Shown here: in pieces, positions 1-7,746 of the stretch | Layout of the letters: each line of letters opens with the position of its first letter | Position numbering within the stretch: the stretch's first letter is position 1 | Origin: Aureispira sp050633105 | Lineage (GTDB): Bacteria > Bacteroidota > Bacteroidia > Chitinophagales > Saprospiraceae | NCBI GenBank assembly: GCA_050633105.1 | Contig: JBOEFW010000017.1 | Span: forward strand, 1 to 64,000 | DNA length: 64,000 bases | Direction of reading: 5' to 3' | Translations under genes and position numbers: made by a program | Notes under the pieces: generated by a model | Database searches by the model: none | What the model saw: only the letters and a program-made list of their open reading frames with translations | Told to the model about the DNA's origin: nothing

Positions 1-99
1 GGTAAGGATTGGGAAGTTTTGGTGGATTATTGTAACGATGAAAACTCAGGCTTAGCGCCTGTCCTTTGGTTTTATGTGAAGATGAAAAAGTATGAATAA
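1..99 (+). CDS. C-terminal end of an unidentified protein (partial)
   Basis: An open frame enters from the left edge and ends at TAA 97-99, leaving 32 residues that finish in VKMKKYE. Its stop overlaps the next gene, whose ATG lies at 92, by 8 bases, which suggests an operon with translational coupling. The tail is too short to assign a family. The tight overlap is the main reason to treat it as a real coding end. Confidence 0.6.
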   Translation, partial: GKDWEVLVDYCNDENSGLAPVLWFYVKMKKYE

Positions 100-844
100 A
101 AAGAAAAAAATTACTGGGTTATTGACAATTTGGAGCTGTTTTTTTCTATCCACTCTTTGGGCGCAATTGGCGGAAGTAAAGCCTTTGGCAGGGGAATACT
201 ATAAACTGGATAAACAAACGGGAGGTATCTTTGAATTGAACATTCAAGAAGATTACCATTTTGATTTAGGAGTGAATCAAATAGGAACTTGCACTCCAAC
301 ACTTATGTATTATGGCCAAGGAAAAATCCTTGCTTTGACAGATAGTACGCTGACGTTGGGATTTGATACCGTACCGACTCAAAAAAGTCATTATACCTTA
401 ACCTATTTAGGACCACTAGAGCAACAAATAGTGTTCGCATTAGAGGCAACAGAAGGAGATAGAGCTATTGTTCTAAATGCTTATGCTGATAGGCCTAAAA
501 ATCGCCGTTTTAGATACCTCCATCAAAGCTTTGAAGGAAGTACAACCTTATTATTAAAACCTAGAGAGCAATTTTATAAATTAGAGCTTACTCAAGCAGG
601 TGCCTATCCCATTGCTCTTTCTGGAACTGTTCTTGACACCATTCAAACGGGGCGTTATCAATTGCAGCTCCATTTTAGACCCAGTCCTAAAAGGAAAGCC
701 TTTTCTTATCTTCCAGCATCGGTGCAAACCGTGAACTATCAATTTATTCATGAAAGCCCTCTCCAACCTCATATTCGCATTACGTTGCAAGAAGTAGAAG
801 CATGGTATGATGAACCTGCTATTGTATTGGAGCGAAAAGAATAA
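92..844 (+). CDS. Secreted hypothetical protein, 250 aa
   Basis: I do not recognise the family. Residues 1-25 form a signal peptide: KKKK, a hydrophobic stretch, then a likely cleavage near LWAQ. The rest looks like an all-beta exported protein with alternating hydrophobic and polar residues and no transmembrane helix after the signal. The start ATG overlaps the stop of the preceding partial gene, so the two are probably co-transcribed. It converges on the macro-domain gene, with four bases between the two stops. The product is probably periplasmic or surface-exposed. Confidence 0.7.
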   Translation: MNKKKKITGLLTIWSCFFLSTLWAQLAEVKPLAGEYYKLDKQTGGIFELNIQEDYHFDLGVNQIGTCTPTLMYYGQGKILALTDSTLTLGFDTVPTQKSHYTLTYLGPLEQQIVFALEATEGDRAIVLNAYADRPKNRRFRYLHQSFEGSTTLLLKPREQFYKLELTQAGAYPIALSGTVLDTIQTGRYQLQLHFRPSPKRKAFSYLPASVQTVNYQFIHESPLQPHIRITLQEVEAWYDEPAIVLERKE

Positions 845-848
845 GCCT

Positions 849-1445
849 TTAATTATAGATTTTGCCAGAAGGATTAAGTTGCCAATGCTGTTTTTGGGCA
901 TCACTAAAGTACTCAAAGTTTAATTTTTCGCCGTCTACTACTTCTTGAAAAGCTTTCCACATTTGTAGTGCAGCGATGGACGGTGGCATTCTCCCAATGC
1001 CTGTACAGAAACCTGGAATTAGGACGGTCTGAATAGCTGGGTGTTGTTTTGCAATCAATAAGGTTGCTTTCATAGCTAAATATGGATTGACAGAGGTAGC
1101 AATATTAAAACTCATTGGAACTCGCATGGTTGGAGCTACAATTAAGTGAGGAATTTGTACGTCTTTAGTGGCTAGAATTAAGGCTTTGCCAATTAATAGT
1201 TCTCCTTCTGGTAAGGCGGCTATTTGAGCTTGTAATTGCTCTTGTAAATCCCAACCTAAACGTTCTGATAAGGCATAGTCAATACCTCCATCCATAAATC
1301 CAAAGGAATTAGCAGGGCTTACAATGGCATCAGCCGTGTGTTGGGTGGCATCTCCTAAGATGATTTCTACTTTTGAGTGTCCTTGAAAGTGTTCCTTCCA
1401 AGCTTCAACCATTGTGGGGTTGATGTCTATGAATTGGTAGTTCAT
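849..1445 (-). CDS. Macro-domain protein (ADP-ribose-binding fold)
   Basis: The 198-residue protein is a single macro domain. The ligand-loop signature is IVSPANSFGFMDGGID at residues 41-56, where the N and the GGID residues contact ADP-ribose in known members. The second glycine-rich loop is IPGFCTGIGRMPP at 143-155. Family members bind or hydrolyse ADP-ribose, ADP-ribosyl adducts or Appr-1''-p; which of these applies cannot be read from sequence. The domain fills the whole chain and there is no signal peptide, so it is cytosolic. It is a single gene with no partner ADP-ribosyltransferase nearby. The SPANSFGFMDGG form is closer to phage and stand-alone bacterial macro proteins than to the YmdB type, from memory of the family. 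Confidence 0.85.
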   Translation of the reverse strand: MNYQFIDINPTMVEAWKEHFQGHSKVEIILGDATQHTADAIVSPANSFGFMDGGIDYALSERLGWDLQEQLQAQIAALPEGELLIGKALILATKDVQIPHLIVAPTMRVPMSFNIATSVNPYLAMKATLLIAKQHPAIQTVLIPGFCTGIGRMPPSIAALQMWKAFQEVVDGEKLNFEYFSDAQKQHWQLNPSGKIYN

Positions 1446-1656
1446 TAGAGTTGTTTTAGAGGATAGAGGAAAATTTTAATGTCGGTTATTTTCGTCAAAA
1501 AGGGGCTAAATGTTGATAATAAACGACATTTTTTATAAAAAATACAAAAGCAACGAGAAGGAGCATCCTCTTTCTTTTTATGTTTATTCCATATCTTTAT
1601 TGGTAAGAGCTACAAAAAAAGCAACCCTATCAAAAGAACTATTTAACCAATAATCA

Positions 1657-2160
1657 ATGCCACGACCAAAGAATAAACTAGACTTATTAGAACAAAGCCA
1701 AGGAAATTATGAGCGCTTACAAGAATTGCTAAGCACCTACTCCAACAGCAGTTTAGAAAACAATACCTTCACTAAGGCAGCTTTGTATAAGAATGTGCGA
1801 GATGTTTTGGCCCACCTCCATCATTGGCACCGTTTGTTTTTAGGCTGGTATGCCGTTGGCATGCAAGGCCAAAAGCCTATGATGCCTGCGGAAGGGTATA
1901 CTTGGAGAACGGTACCAGCACTCAATGAAGTAATTTGGGAACAATATAACACCAAAGAATTATCTGAAGTGCAAGCTCTTTTTGAAGCCTCTCACCAAGA
2001 AGTACAAGCTTGTATAGCCTTACATTCTAATACTGAACTGTTTGAGAAAAAATACTACCAGTGGACAGGAAGTACTTCCTTAGGTTCTTACTTGGTGTCT
2101 TGTACGGTGAGTCATTATCAATGGGCCTACAAAAAAATTAAAAGGACTCTGCCTTATTAA
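1657..2160 (+). CDS. ClbS/DfsB-family four-helix protein (DUF1706)
   Basis: The 167-residue cytosolic protein opens with MPRPKNKLDLLEQSQGNYERL, the usual start of ClbS/DfsB (DUF1706) proteins, a branch of the DinB-like four-helix bundles. A conserved HLHHWH segment sits at about residues 53-58, and a YQWAYKKIKR helix closes the chain. ClbS itself is a colibactin-resistance protein, but most relatives are uncharacterised, so no substrate is claimed. The gene stands alone between the macro-domain gene and a probable insertion-sequence remnant. Length matches the family. Confidence 0.8.
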   Translation: MPRPKNKLDLLEQSQGNYERLQELLSTYSNSSLENNTFTKAALYKNVRDVLAHLHHWHRLFLGWYAVGMQGQKPMMPAEGYTWRTVPALNEVIWEQYNTKELSEVQALFEASHQEVQACIALHSNTELFEKKYYQWTGSTSLGSYLVSCTVSHYQWAYKKIKRTLPY

Positions 2161-2495
2161 AAGAACTTTAGGAGGAGATAAGTACTGTCGTTACTCCATT
2201 GTTCTTAAATCATTTTAATAATGGTTATCACAAAACGAAGTTCCTATAATAATAGGAATGAAATGAAGAGAGTTTTTGATGAAATGTCAGCACATTTTTA
2301 ATGAAAAAAAATACAAACTTCTTTTATGCATTAGAGTTTGTTTAAAATTTANNNNNNNNNNNNNNNNNNNNNNNNNATAAAAAATTTAAACATGCTCTTA
2401 ATATAGGCAGCAATTGTACTTTAATAACCGTTGTGATTTTAAAACAGATTGCATTTTTTTAAAAATGAAAGACTCTGTTTTATTAAAAATAAGTA
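2161..2495. other. Intergenic stretch with assembly gap
   Basis: This AT-rich stretch of about 335 bases holds no supported gene. It contains a run of 25 N (2352-2376) flanked by inverted repeat ends, annotated separately as a probable collapsed insertion sequence. Confidence 0.8.
2334..2397. mobile_element. Probable collapsed insertion sequence at the N gap
   Basis: The sequences on each side of the 25-N gap are imperfect inverted repeats. The left end is GAGTTTGTTTAAAATTTA (2334-2351). The reverse complement of the right end begins GAGCATGTTTAAATTTTT (from 2397 leftwards). They agree at 14 of 18 positions. The trinucleotide TTA lies directly outside both ends (2331-2333 and 2398-2400), as a 3-bp target duplication would. 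Ends starting GAG with a TNA duplication are known for IS1031-type members of the IS5 family. The element body is absent because short-read assemblies collapse repeated elements, so family and coding content are inference. Confidence 0.55.
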
Positions 2496-2525
2496 ATGGA
2501 AAACTTCATTAAAACAGCAACAACC

Positions 2526-3320
2526 ATGAGAACGATTTTACAATTACTTTTGAGCCTTTGTACTCCTATATCGATTTGTTTTGGGCAAACAATAGCAGGA
2601 GTCGTTCCATTGGGCAGTTCTCTCTCTCCAATAGGAACAACAATAACTGTTCAAAATGTATATGAAGAAGACACCCTATCTTTAGATTTAGATAATGATG
2701 GGCAAAATGATTGTAGATTCAAATTAACAAAAGGGCCAACAGCAATAGATGGTCCCAATACTTTAGGACTTGAAATATTGAATGCATCATTTGAAGTGAT
2801 GGAAACATCATTAGCTTCTTATTCCAATAATGTAGTCAACTATAGTAATGGTGATACGATCACAACAGGTGGCGTTTATTCTTGGGGAACCGATTCTCTT
2901 AATGGTTTAGGGAATTTTGGATGCATGCTTTGTCCTGGCCCTGTGACAGGAATAAATAAATATATAGCGTTTAGAAAAGGAAGCGTACAAGGCTGGATTA
3001 ATCTTTCTTTTAATCTACAGGATAGTAATCCTTTGTATTTGACGGTTCATAGTATTACTCAAGAGAACAATCAAATTGGAGTATTTAAGATAGAATCGGA
3101 GAACAGTTTCAACGTTTTTCCAAACCCAAGTACTCAAAATTATATAACAGTAGAAGGAGATGAAGTTGTTGAAAAAATAGAAGTTTTTGATGTCTCTGGC
3201 CGCCTTGTTCTAATAGAAGAAAATAAAAATGTTATTGAACTGGCAGAGACAGGGCTCTTTTTAATTAAAATCCATAAAAGAAATGGAGGTATTGAAGTTC
3301 ATAGTTTGAGAAAAAATTAA
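2526..3320 (+). CDS. Secreted T9SS-cargo protein with type A sorting domain
   Basis: The preferred start is the ATG at 2526 (264 aa), because a signal peptide follows at once (MRTILQLLLSLCTPISICFGQ); the ATG at 2496 would add ten polar residues ahead of it. The C-terminal 65-70 residues form a Por-secretion-system type A sorting domain: it opens FNVFPNPST, continues KIEVFDVSGRLV, then LAETGLFLIKI. This domain directs the protein through the outer membrane by the type IX system and is then normally removed. The middle part has an aspartate-rich LDLDNDGQNDC segment resembling a calcium-binding loop, and no recognised enzyme domain. The probable insertion sequence lies about 130 bases upstream. 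Confidence 0.85.
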   Translation: MRTILQLLLSLCTPISICFGQTIAGVVPLGSSLSPIGTTITVQNVYEEDTLSLDLDNDGQNDCRFKLTKGPTAIDGPNTLGLEILNASFEVMETSLASYSNNVVNYSNGDTITTGGVYSWGTDSLNGLGNFGCMLCPGPVTGINKYIAFRKGSVQGWINLSFNLQDSNPLYLTVHSITQENNQIGVFKIESENSFNVFPNPSTQNYITVEGDEVVEKIEVFDVSGRLVLIEENKNVIELAETGLFLIKIHKRNGGIEVHSLRKN

Positions 3321-3490
3321 AAACCTTTTCATTCTAAGGGCAGCCTTAACTACCAACTACGCTTGCCTACTCACCGAGTAATCATCGCTGTAAATTGGTT
3401 ATCATTTGTTTCGGTCAGGAATTTATAGGCACCAAAACAGTTTTTAAACGCATCTTGATGTAATAGAGTGATCAACTAAACAAATCAAGA

Positions 3491-4312
3491 ATGCCAATCC
3501 TACTATTTTATCCTTGCCTACTTCTTGTCTTATTATTGGGGGCCAATGTTTCCGTACAAGCCCAAAAGGCCTTCACCATACAATTACAGATTGATACCAT
3601 AGGCCTTGATACCAGTACTATAAGAGGGACATTTGGTCTACACGCCAATGTTAGAGATCTTCCTTATTCCTCTGCTTTTAAAGATACGCTATTGGAGGAG
3701 TTAAGGATTGTTGCGCTGCAAAATATTGCTATCCCTGCAGCTACAAGGCATTGTTATGGTTTTCATCTTGTATTTACACCAGAAGATACCTTATTGGATC
3801 CCCGACAGTGCTTGTTTCAAGGCAATCCTTATCAAAAAGATACCTTGATTATTGATTTAAACAGTTACTTTTTTAACCAATCTCGTCCCTCTTTTTTAGC
3901 AAGCATGAAAGAAAAAGATACCTTGGTTTTTTATTCTAAATACAGTGGGATGTCGCATGAAATGATGTTGATTCCCAATTATTCTTTAGCAATTGTTAAA
4001 ACTGGAACCCGTTATAAAGCGTATTATGCTCAAGGCGGTTCTTATTCTCATGAGATAGAATTGGTTCCTACTTCTGGTCAGGGAAACTCTGCTTTGGCAG
4101 ACTCCATTCAATTGTATCAAAAACACTTGGAAGTGATTCGAAAAATGGAGGCCAATTTATGGAAACGGGTCTATTTTGAGGAGGATCTTAGCCATCGTTT
4201 TCCTCCCAACTACAGTCGTATTTCGATGCACCAAAAGCACCTTTATTTTAGAGCTTCTGGGCATATTGGACAAGCATTGTGGAAGGAATTGTTAGCTGTA
4301 AAAAAAGATTAA
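3491..4312 (+). CDS. Secreted hypothetical protein, 273 aa
   Basis: I do not recognise the family. A signal peptide covers about residues 1-25 (hydrophobic LLLVLLLGANVSVQAQ, with an AQAQ cleavage). The mature part is mostly beta-type with a helical segment near residues 200-225 (DSIQLYQKHLEVIRKMEANL). There is no sorting domain or lipobox, so it is probably periplasmic. It converges on the small lipoprotein gene at 4331 with 18 bases between the stops. Confidence 0.65.
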   Translation: MPILLFYPCLLLVLLLGANVSVQAQKAFTIQLQIDTIGLDTSTIRGTFGLHANVRDLPYSSAFKDTLLEELRIVALQNIAIPAATRHCYGFHLVFTPEDTLLDPRQCLFQGNPYQKDTLIIDLNSYFFNQSRPSFLASMKEKDTLVFYSKYSGMSHEMMLIPNYSLAIVKTGTRYKAYYAQGGSYSHEIELVPTSGQGNSALADSIQLYQKHLEVIRKMEANLWKRVYFEEDLSHRFPPNYSRISMHQKHLYFRASGHIGQALWKELLAVKKD

Positions 4313-4330
4313 GGAAGAGCTGGTTCTTGC

Positions 4331-4666
4331 TTATTCATAGATACTAACAACAAGTTCTAAATCGCCTCTTGTTAGTGTGAACATATTATTAGAAGTAGGC
4401 AAATAATCCGCAGGTTTAAAAATAAAATTATCAATCATTTCATAAGCTTTAGGTGCTGGTGGAACTCTAGCATATTTATGAAAAATAGCTAAAGAATAGG
4501 TCTTGTCCATTTCTAGATAAGCATATTGAATTTCTCCATGAGCTTGCGTAAGTTTCTCAAAAAGAATAGAGTCCGACTTATTGCTTAATACAATCGATGG
4601 ATCGGGAATATCTTTGCTACACCCCAAAAATGTTGAAACTCCTAGTAAAAGTAAAAGACCCCTCAT
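4331..4666 (-). CDS. Small lipoprotein, 111 aa
   Basis: The N-terminus MRGLLLLLGVSTFLGC is a short lipoprotein signal with a lipobox ending at Cys16. The mature domain of about 95 residues has no recognised motif. It is a stand-alone gene on the minus strand; function is unknown. Confidence 0.6.
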   Translation of the reverse strand: MRGLLLLLGVSTFLGCSKDIPDPSIVLSNKSDSILFEKLTQAHGEIQYAYLEMDKTYSLAIFHKYARVPPAPKAYEMIDNFIFKPADYLPTSNNMFTLTRGDLELVVSIYE

Positions 4667-4836
4667 TTGGCTTGTTGTTAATTGTTGGACAAAAAAGCAT
4701 TGGTGGGGGATCTTAAATAAAGATACGGGTATTAAGGGAGGTTCTGTGTCTTGGATACGACAAGAAGAGCATCTTATTGAAGGAACTTTTTCTAAGAAAA
4801 AAGAAAGGAGGATAAGGTGATAAACTAGATTTCTCC

Positions 4837-5943
4837 CTACTGCACCACCAGCGTAGAAAAAATCATATCCAGTCGCCGCATCTCAGGGCGCTTCTTTTGC
4901 CCAGGTGCATGAACAAAACCATCTAAGAAGAGAACTCGATCATGTTCTTCATCTAACATCATATAGGAAACAAAAGAGCCTCCCATAAAATCATTGACCA
5001 TCCCCCAAAGCCCGCGTGCTTGTAACGTGGGTTTGCCATCAAAAGTCATGGTTTGGTAGTAAATAGGAAGGTAGCGATCATCAATGCGCATATAAGAATC
5101 CTCAATGTGGGTCGAAAAGTATTGTTTGGTGAGCTTATCGCGAATATACTTATGGCGTTCTGGATTGGGCTGAGTAGAATCAGAAATGGGCAAGCTATAA
5201 ATAAAGATATTACTACTCGTCTTGTCTGTTTCTTTGCGCATCCACATAGAAACACTATCCACATTGGCTACCACATATTCCCTAGGAACTTTAAGACTCA
5301 TGTCAAACAAATCTAAGACCGCTTTACTGGCTTTTACATTTTGGCCAGGCGCATATATTTGCTCAATAAAACGGCGTGTATCCGCTTCATTAAACTGATT
5401 CATAACGCGTTCATAATCCTTGACTACTGTTTTTAATAAGGCTGTACGGGTAGGAGCAAACCAATAAATAATGGTTTGGCCTTGGGCCCAGCGATCGCGA
5501 TGAATCGCGATGGTGTAATTGGGATCATCTAAGGCACGTTGTACATTCTCTTCTCCAATCGCACGACGAATAAGCGATGTTGCGCCATCATTCTCATCGT
5601 CTAACACTCCCATAATGACAATCGAACGGAAGGTTTTAAAGATTTTTCCTTCCTTGAATTCCTTAGGCGTTTTGAACCGCAAATTATACAAGGGCTCAGG
5701 TTGAGGCGTAACAGGATAAAGTGCTTCAAAAGCGTTGCGAAAGGTGTCTCCAATGGTTGTTGTCCAAGTATAGTCATCTGCGACAACCATAATATTATCT
5801 ACTTTTCCATAGGCACTTGGAGTAACCGCCAAACGCGAACGCTGTTGGTTAGTACAACTGCCTAAAAATAGTAAGGACAATAAAAAAAATAAGAAAGACC
5901 CCTTGAATGGGTGGACGGTAATAAAACGCAAAAAGTGACTCAT
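4837..5943 (-). CDS. DUF4837-family lipoprotein
   Basis: The 368-residue protein has a lipobox LLFLGSC with Cys30 as the lipidated residue. The mature sequence begins with the family's typical SAYGKVDNIMVVADDYTW...GDTFRNAF pattern, seen in Bacteroidota DUF4837 proteins, and its length fits. The function of the family is not known. It should sit in the inner leaflet of the outer membrane or in the periplasm. It is divergent from recA, with 523 bases between the two starts. The start is the ATG at 5943, which places the signal 15 residues in, after a positively charged lead. Confidence 0.75.
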   Translation of the reverse strand: MSHFLRFITVHPFKGSFLFFLLSLLFLGSCTNQQRSRLAVTPSAYGKVDNIMVVADDYTWTTTIGDTFRNAFEALYPVTPQPEPLYNLRFKTPKEFKEGKIFKTFRSIVIMGVLDDENDGATSLIRRAIGEENVQRALDDPNYTIAIHRDRWAQGQTIIYWFAPTRTALLKTVVKDYERVMNQFNEADTRRFIEQIYAPGQNVKASKAVLDLFDMSLKVPREYVVANVDSVSMWMRKETDKTSSNIFIYSLPISDSTQPNPERHKYIRDKLTKQYFSTHIEDSYMRIDDRYLPIYYQTMTFDGKPTLQARGLWGMVNDFMGGSFVSYMMLDEEHDRVLFLDGFVHAPGQKKRPEMRRLDMIFSTLVVQ

Positions 5944-6342
5944 TAGATCGTTTAGATTAGATGGTGTATCAAAACAGCTCCCTTATCTCTTTAAGATGCA
6001 CATAATAGACAAAAAGTTGTCTGAGGGCTTAAATTTAAGATATAAAGTTACAGAACTTGTTTAGAATAAGACCTTTCCTTTGCAGAACTTGTTTCGTTTA
6101 AACAATTTCTACCACAAATATACCGCCCTCCACAAGATTAGGACGATCTTTTTTTCAAATAGTTGACCAAAAACCAAACATTTTTCGACGATCACCAGTA
6201 TACCCCCTTACAAACTGCTTGTTTAGAAACACAAAATAACTATTAACAAACAGTTGAAACAAAAATATTCATTTAAGAGAGCGTTAAAACAAACTGTAGA
6301 AACATTTTTTTGCAAAAAATGGTGTTTTTTTGTTTAAGAAAC

Positions 6343-6373
6343 TTGCAAAGCGTCCAGAATTCGCGTATATTTG
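6343..6373 (+). promoter_or_regulatory. recA promoter (Bacteroidota type)
   Basis: TTG at 6343-6345 and TATATTTG at 6366-6373 are separated by 20 bases. They match the Bacteroidota sigma-factor consensus TTTG/TTG - N19-21 - TAnnTTTG. Transcription would start near 6380, giving a leader of about 85 bases. Confidence 0.7.
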
Positions 6374-6407
6374 TAATCAACTTGACAAAGAACCCGTTTA
6401 AAACAAA

Positions 6408-6421
6408 ATGTTGTACAACAT
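6408..6421. promoter_or_regulatory. Perfect palindrome in the recA leader, candidate SOS operator
   Basis: ATGTTGTACAACAT is a perfect 14-bp palindrome lying 35 bp past the -7 box and 46 bp before the recA start codon. It does not match the E. coli or Bacillus LexA boxes. A repressor site for DNA-damage control is inferred from position alone; a short RNA hairpin is unlikely because there is no loop. Confidence 0.4.
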
Positions 6422-6466
6422 CCTACGGGATTCCTACAAATGTAAACCATTTAAACTAGAAACAGA

Positions 6467-7537
6467 ATGGCTAAGAAGAGCACAACTGGAAATGACAACA
6501 AATTAAAGGCACTACAAACTACTTTAGACCGCCTTAAAAAAAGCTATGGTAAAGGTGCTGTAATGCGCTTAGGAGACCAGCAAGTAGAAAAAATCGAAAC
6601 GATTTCTACTGGTTCTGTAGCTTTAGACGTTGCTTTAGGAACCAATGGATTTCCAAAAGGACGTGTAATTGAAATTTATGGTCCAGAATCTTCAGGAAAA
6701 ACCACTGTTGCCTTGCATGCCATTGCACAATGTCAAAGAGGTGGTGGAATTGCTGCTTTTGTAGATGCAGAGCACGCTTTTGATCGTTTTTATGCAGAGT
6801 CATTAGGTATTAATGTGGATGAGTTGATTTTTTCACAGCCTGATTATGGAGAACAAGCCTTAGAAATTGCAGAGGGATTGATTCGCTCAGGAGCTATTGA
6901 TATTTTAGTAGTGGATTCTGTTGCAGCGCTAGTTCCTCGTAGTGAGATTGAAGGCGAAATGGGGGATTCAAAAATGGGATTACAAGCACGCTTGATGTCT
7001 CAAGCTATGCGTAAATTAACCTCTGCTATTAGTAAGACAAATTGCTGTTGTATCTTCATTAACCAATTGAGAGAGAAAATTGGGGTGATGTTTGGTAACC
7101 CTGAAACAACTACAGGGGGGAACGCCTTGAAATTCTACGCTTCTCAACGATTGGATATTCGTCGTTCTGGTGGTGCGATCAAAGACCGTGAAGGTAAAGT
7201 AGTAGGTAACCACGTTAAGGTGAAAATCGTTAAAAATAAATTGGCTCCTCCTTTCCAAATTGCTGAATTTGATATCATGTATGGAGAAGGTATTTCTAAG
7301 AGTGGAGAAATTGTTGATTTAGGAACAGAGTTTGACATTTTGAGCAAAAGTGGTGCTTGGTATGGCTACGGTGATGGTAAAATTGCCCAAGGCCGTGAAG
7401 CCGCTAAACAATTTATGTTAGACAACCCTGAAGTAGCGGAGGAGATTGAAGCTCAAATCCGTGCTAAATTAACAGGAGAGGAAGAAGAAGAAGCCCCTGT
7501 CAAAAAAGAAGAAAAGAAAGAGAAAACAGATGCGTAG
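6467..7537 (+). CDS. recA: RecA recombinase
   Basis: RecA polymerises on single-stranded DNA, drives homologous pairing and acts as co-protease for LexA-type repressors. At 356 residues it is of normal length. Visible motifs are Walker A GPESSGKT at 72-79, the Walker B region ILVVDSVAAL, the MAW-type segment, loop 1 with EGEMGDSKMGLQARLMSQAMRK, loop 2 with FINQLREKIGVMFGNPETTTGGNAL, and an acidic and lysine-rich C-terminal tail (EEEEEAPVKKEEKKEK). It stands alone, with its own promoter, a palindrome in the leader and a strong terminator shared with the convergent gene. The start ATG is followed by MAKKSTTGNDNKLKAL, the usual N-terminal helix. Confidence 0.98.
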   Translation: MAKKSTTGNDNKLKALQTTLDRLKKSYGKGAVMRLGDQQVEKIETISTGSVALDVALGTNGFPKGRVIEIYGPESSGKTTVALHAIAQCQRGGGIAAFVDAEHAFDRFYAESLGINVDELIFSQPDYGEQALEIAEGLIRSGAIDILVVDSVAALVPRSEIEGEMGDSKMGLQARLMSQAMRKLTSAISKTNCCCIFINQLREKIGVMFGNPETTTGGNALKFYASQRLDIRRSGGAIKDREGKVVGNHVKVKIVKNKLAPPFQIAEFDIMYGEGISKSGEIVDLGTEFDILSKSGAWYGYGDGKIAQGREAAKQFMLDNPEVAEEIEAQIRAKLTGEEEEEAPVKKEEKKEKTDA

Positions 7538-7629
7538 TACAATAGTAGAGATTTTATCTAATTTTAAGAAAGAGCAATGCTTACTTTAGAAGAATAGAAT
7601 CCTTTGTGCTAACGCTATGCAATCATAAA

Positions 7630-7672
7630 AAAGAACCATCCTAAATTCGTTTTAGGATGGTTCTATCTTTTT
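7630..7672. terminator. Bidirectional terminator between recA and the PorE-like gene
   Basis: AGAACCATCCTAAA (7632-7645) pairs with TTTAGGATGGTTCT (7651-7664) around a five-base loop. There is an A-run on the left and a T-rich tail on the right. It can serve recA (+) and the convergent minus-strand gene. Confidence 0.85.
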
Positions 7673-7746
7673 ATACTAACAAGTAAAGGTCTTTGGATTA
7701 GAAGATCTGCTCTTTTTATCGTTTTAGAATGTTTGGAGAAAACTAC

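Larger units (their letters stand above)
5944..6466. other. Divergent intergenic region upstream of recA
   Basis: The stretch holds the recA promoter and palindrome (annotated separately) and presumably the promoter of the DUF4837 gene. The rest is AT-rich with several TTTG/CAAA and GTTTAAAC-like words. I see no further gene. Confidence 0.7.

Noticed and set aside
849..2160. Macro-domain and ClbS-like genes as a toxin-defence pair
   Set aside because: They are on opposite strands, separated by 211 bases, and neither has a partner typical of a defence system.
4581..4820. Plus-strand 79-codon frame overlapping the small lipoprotein gene
   Set aside because: Half of it overlaps a better-supported lipoprotein on the other strand, and it has no recognisable feature.
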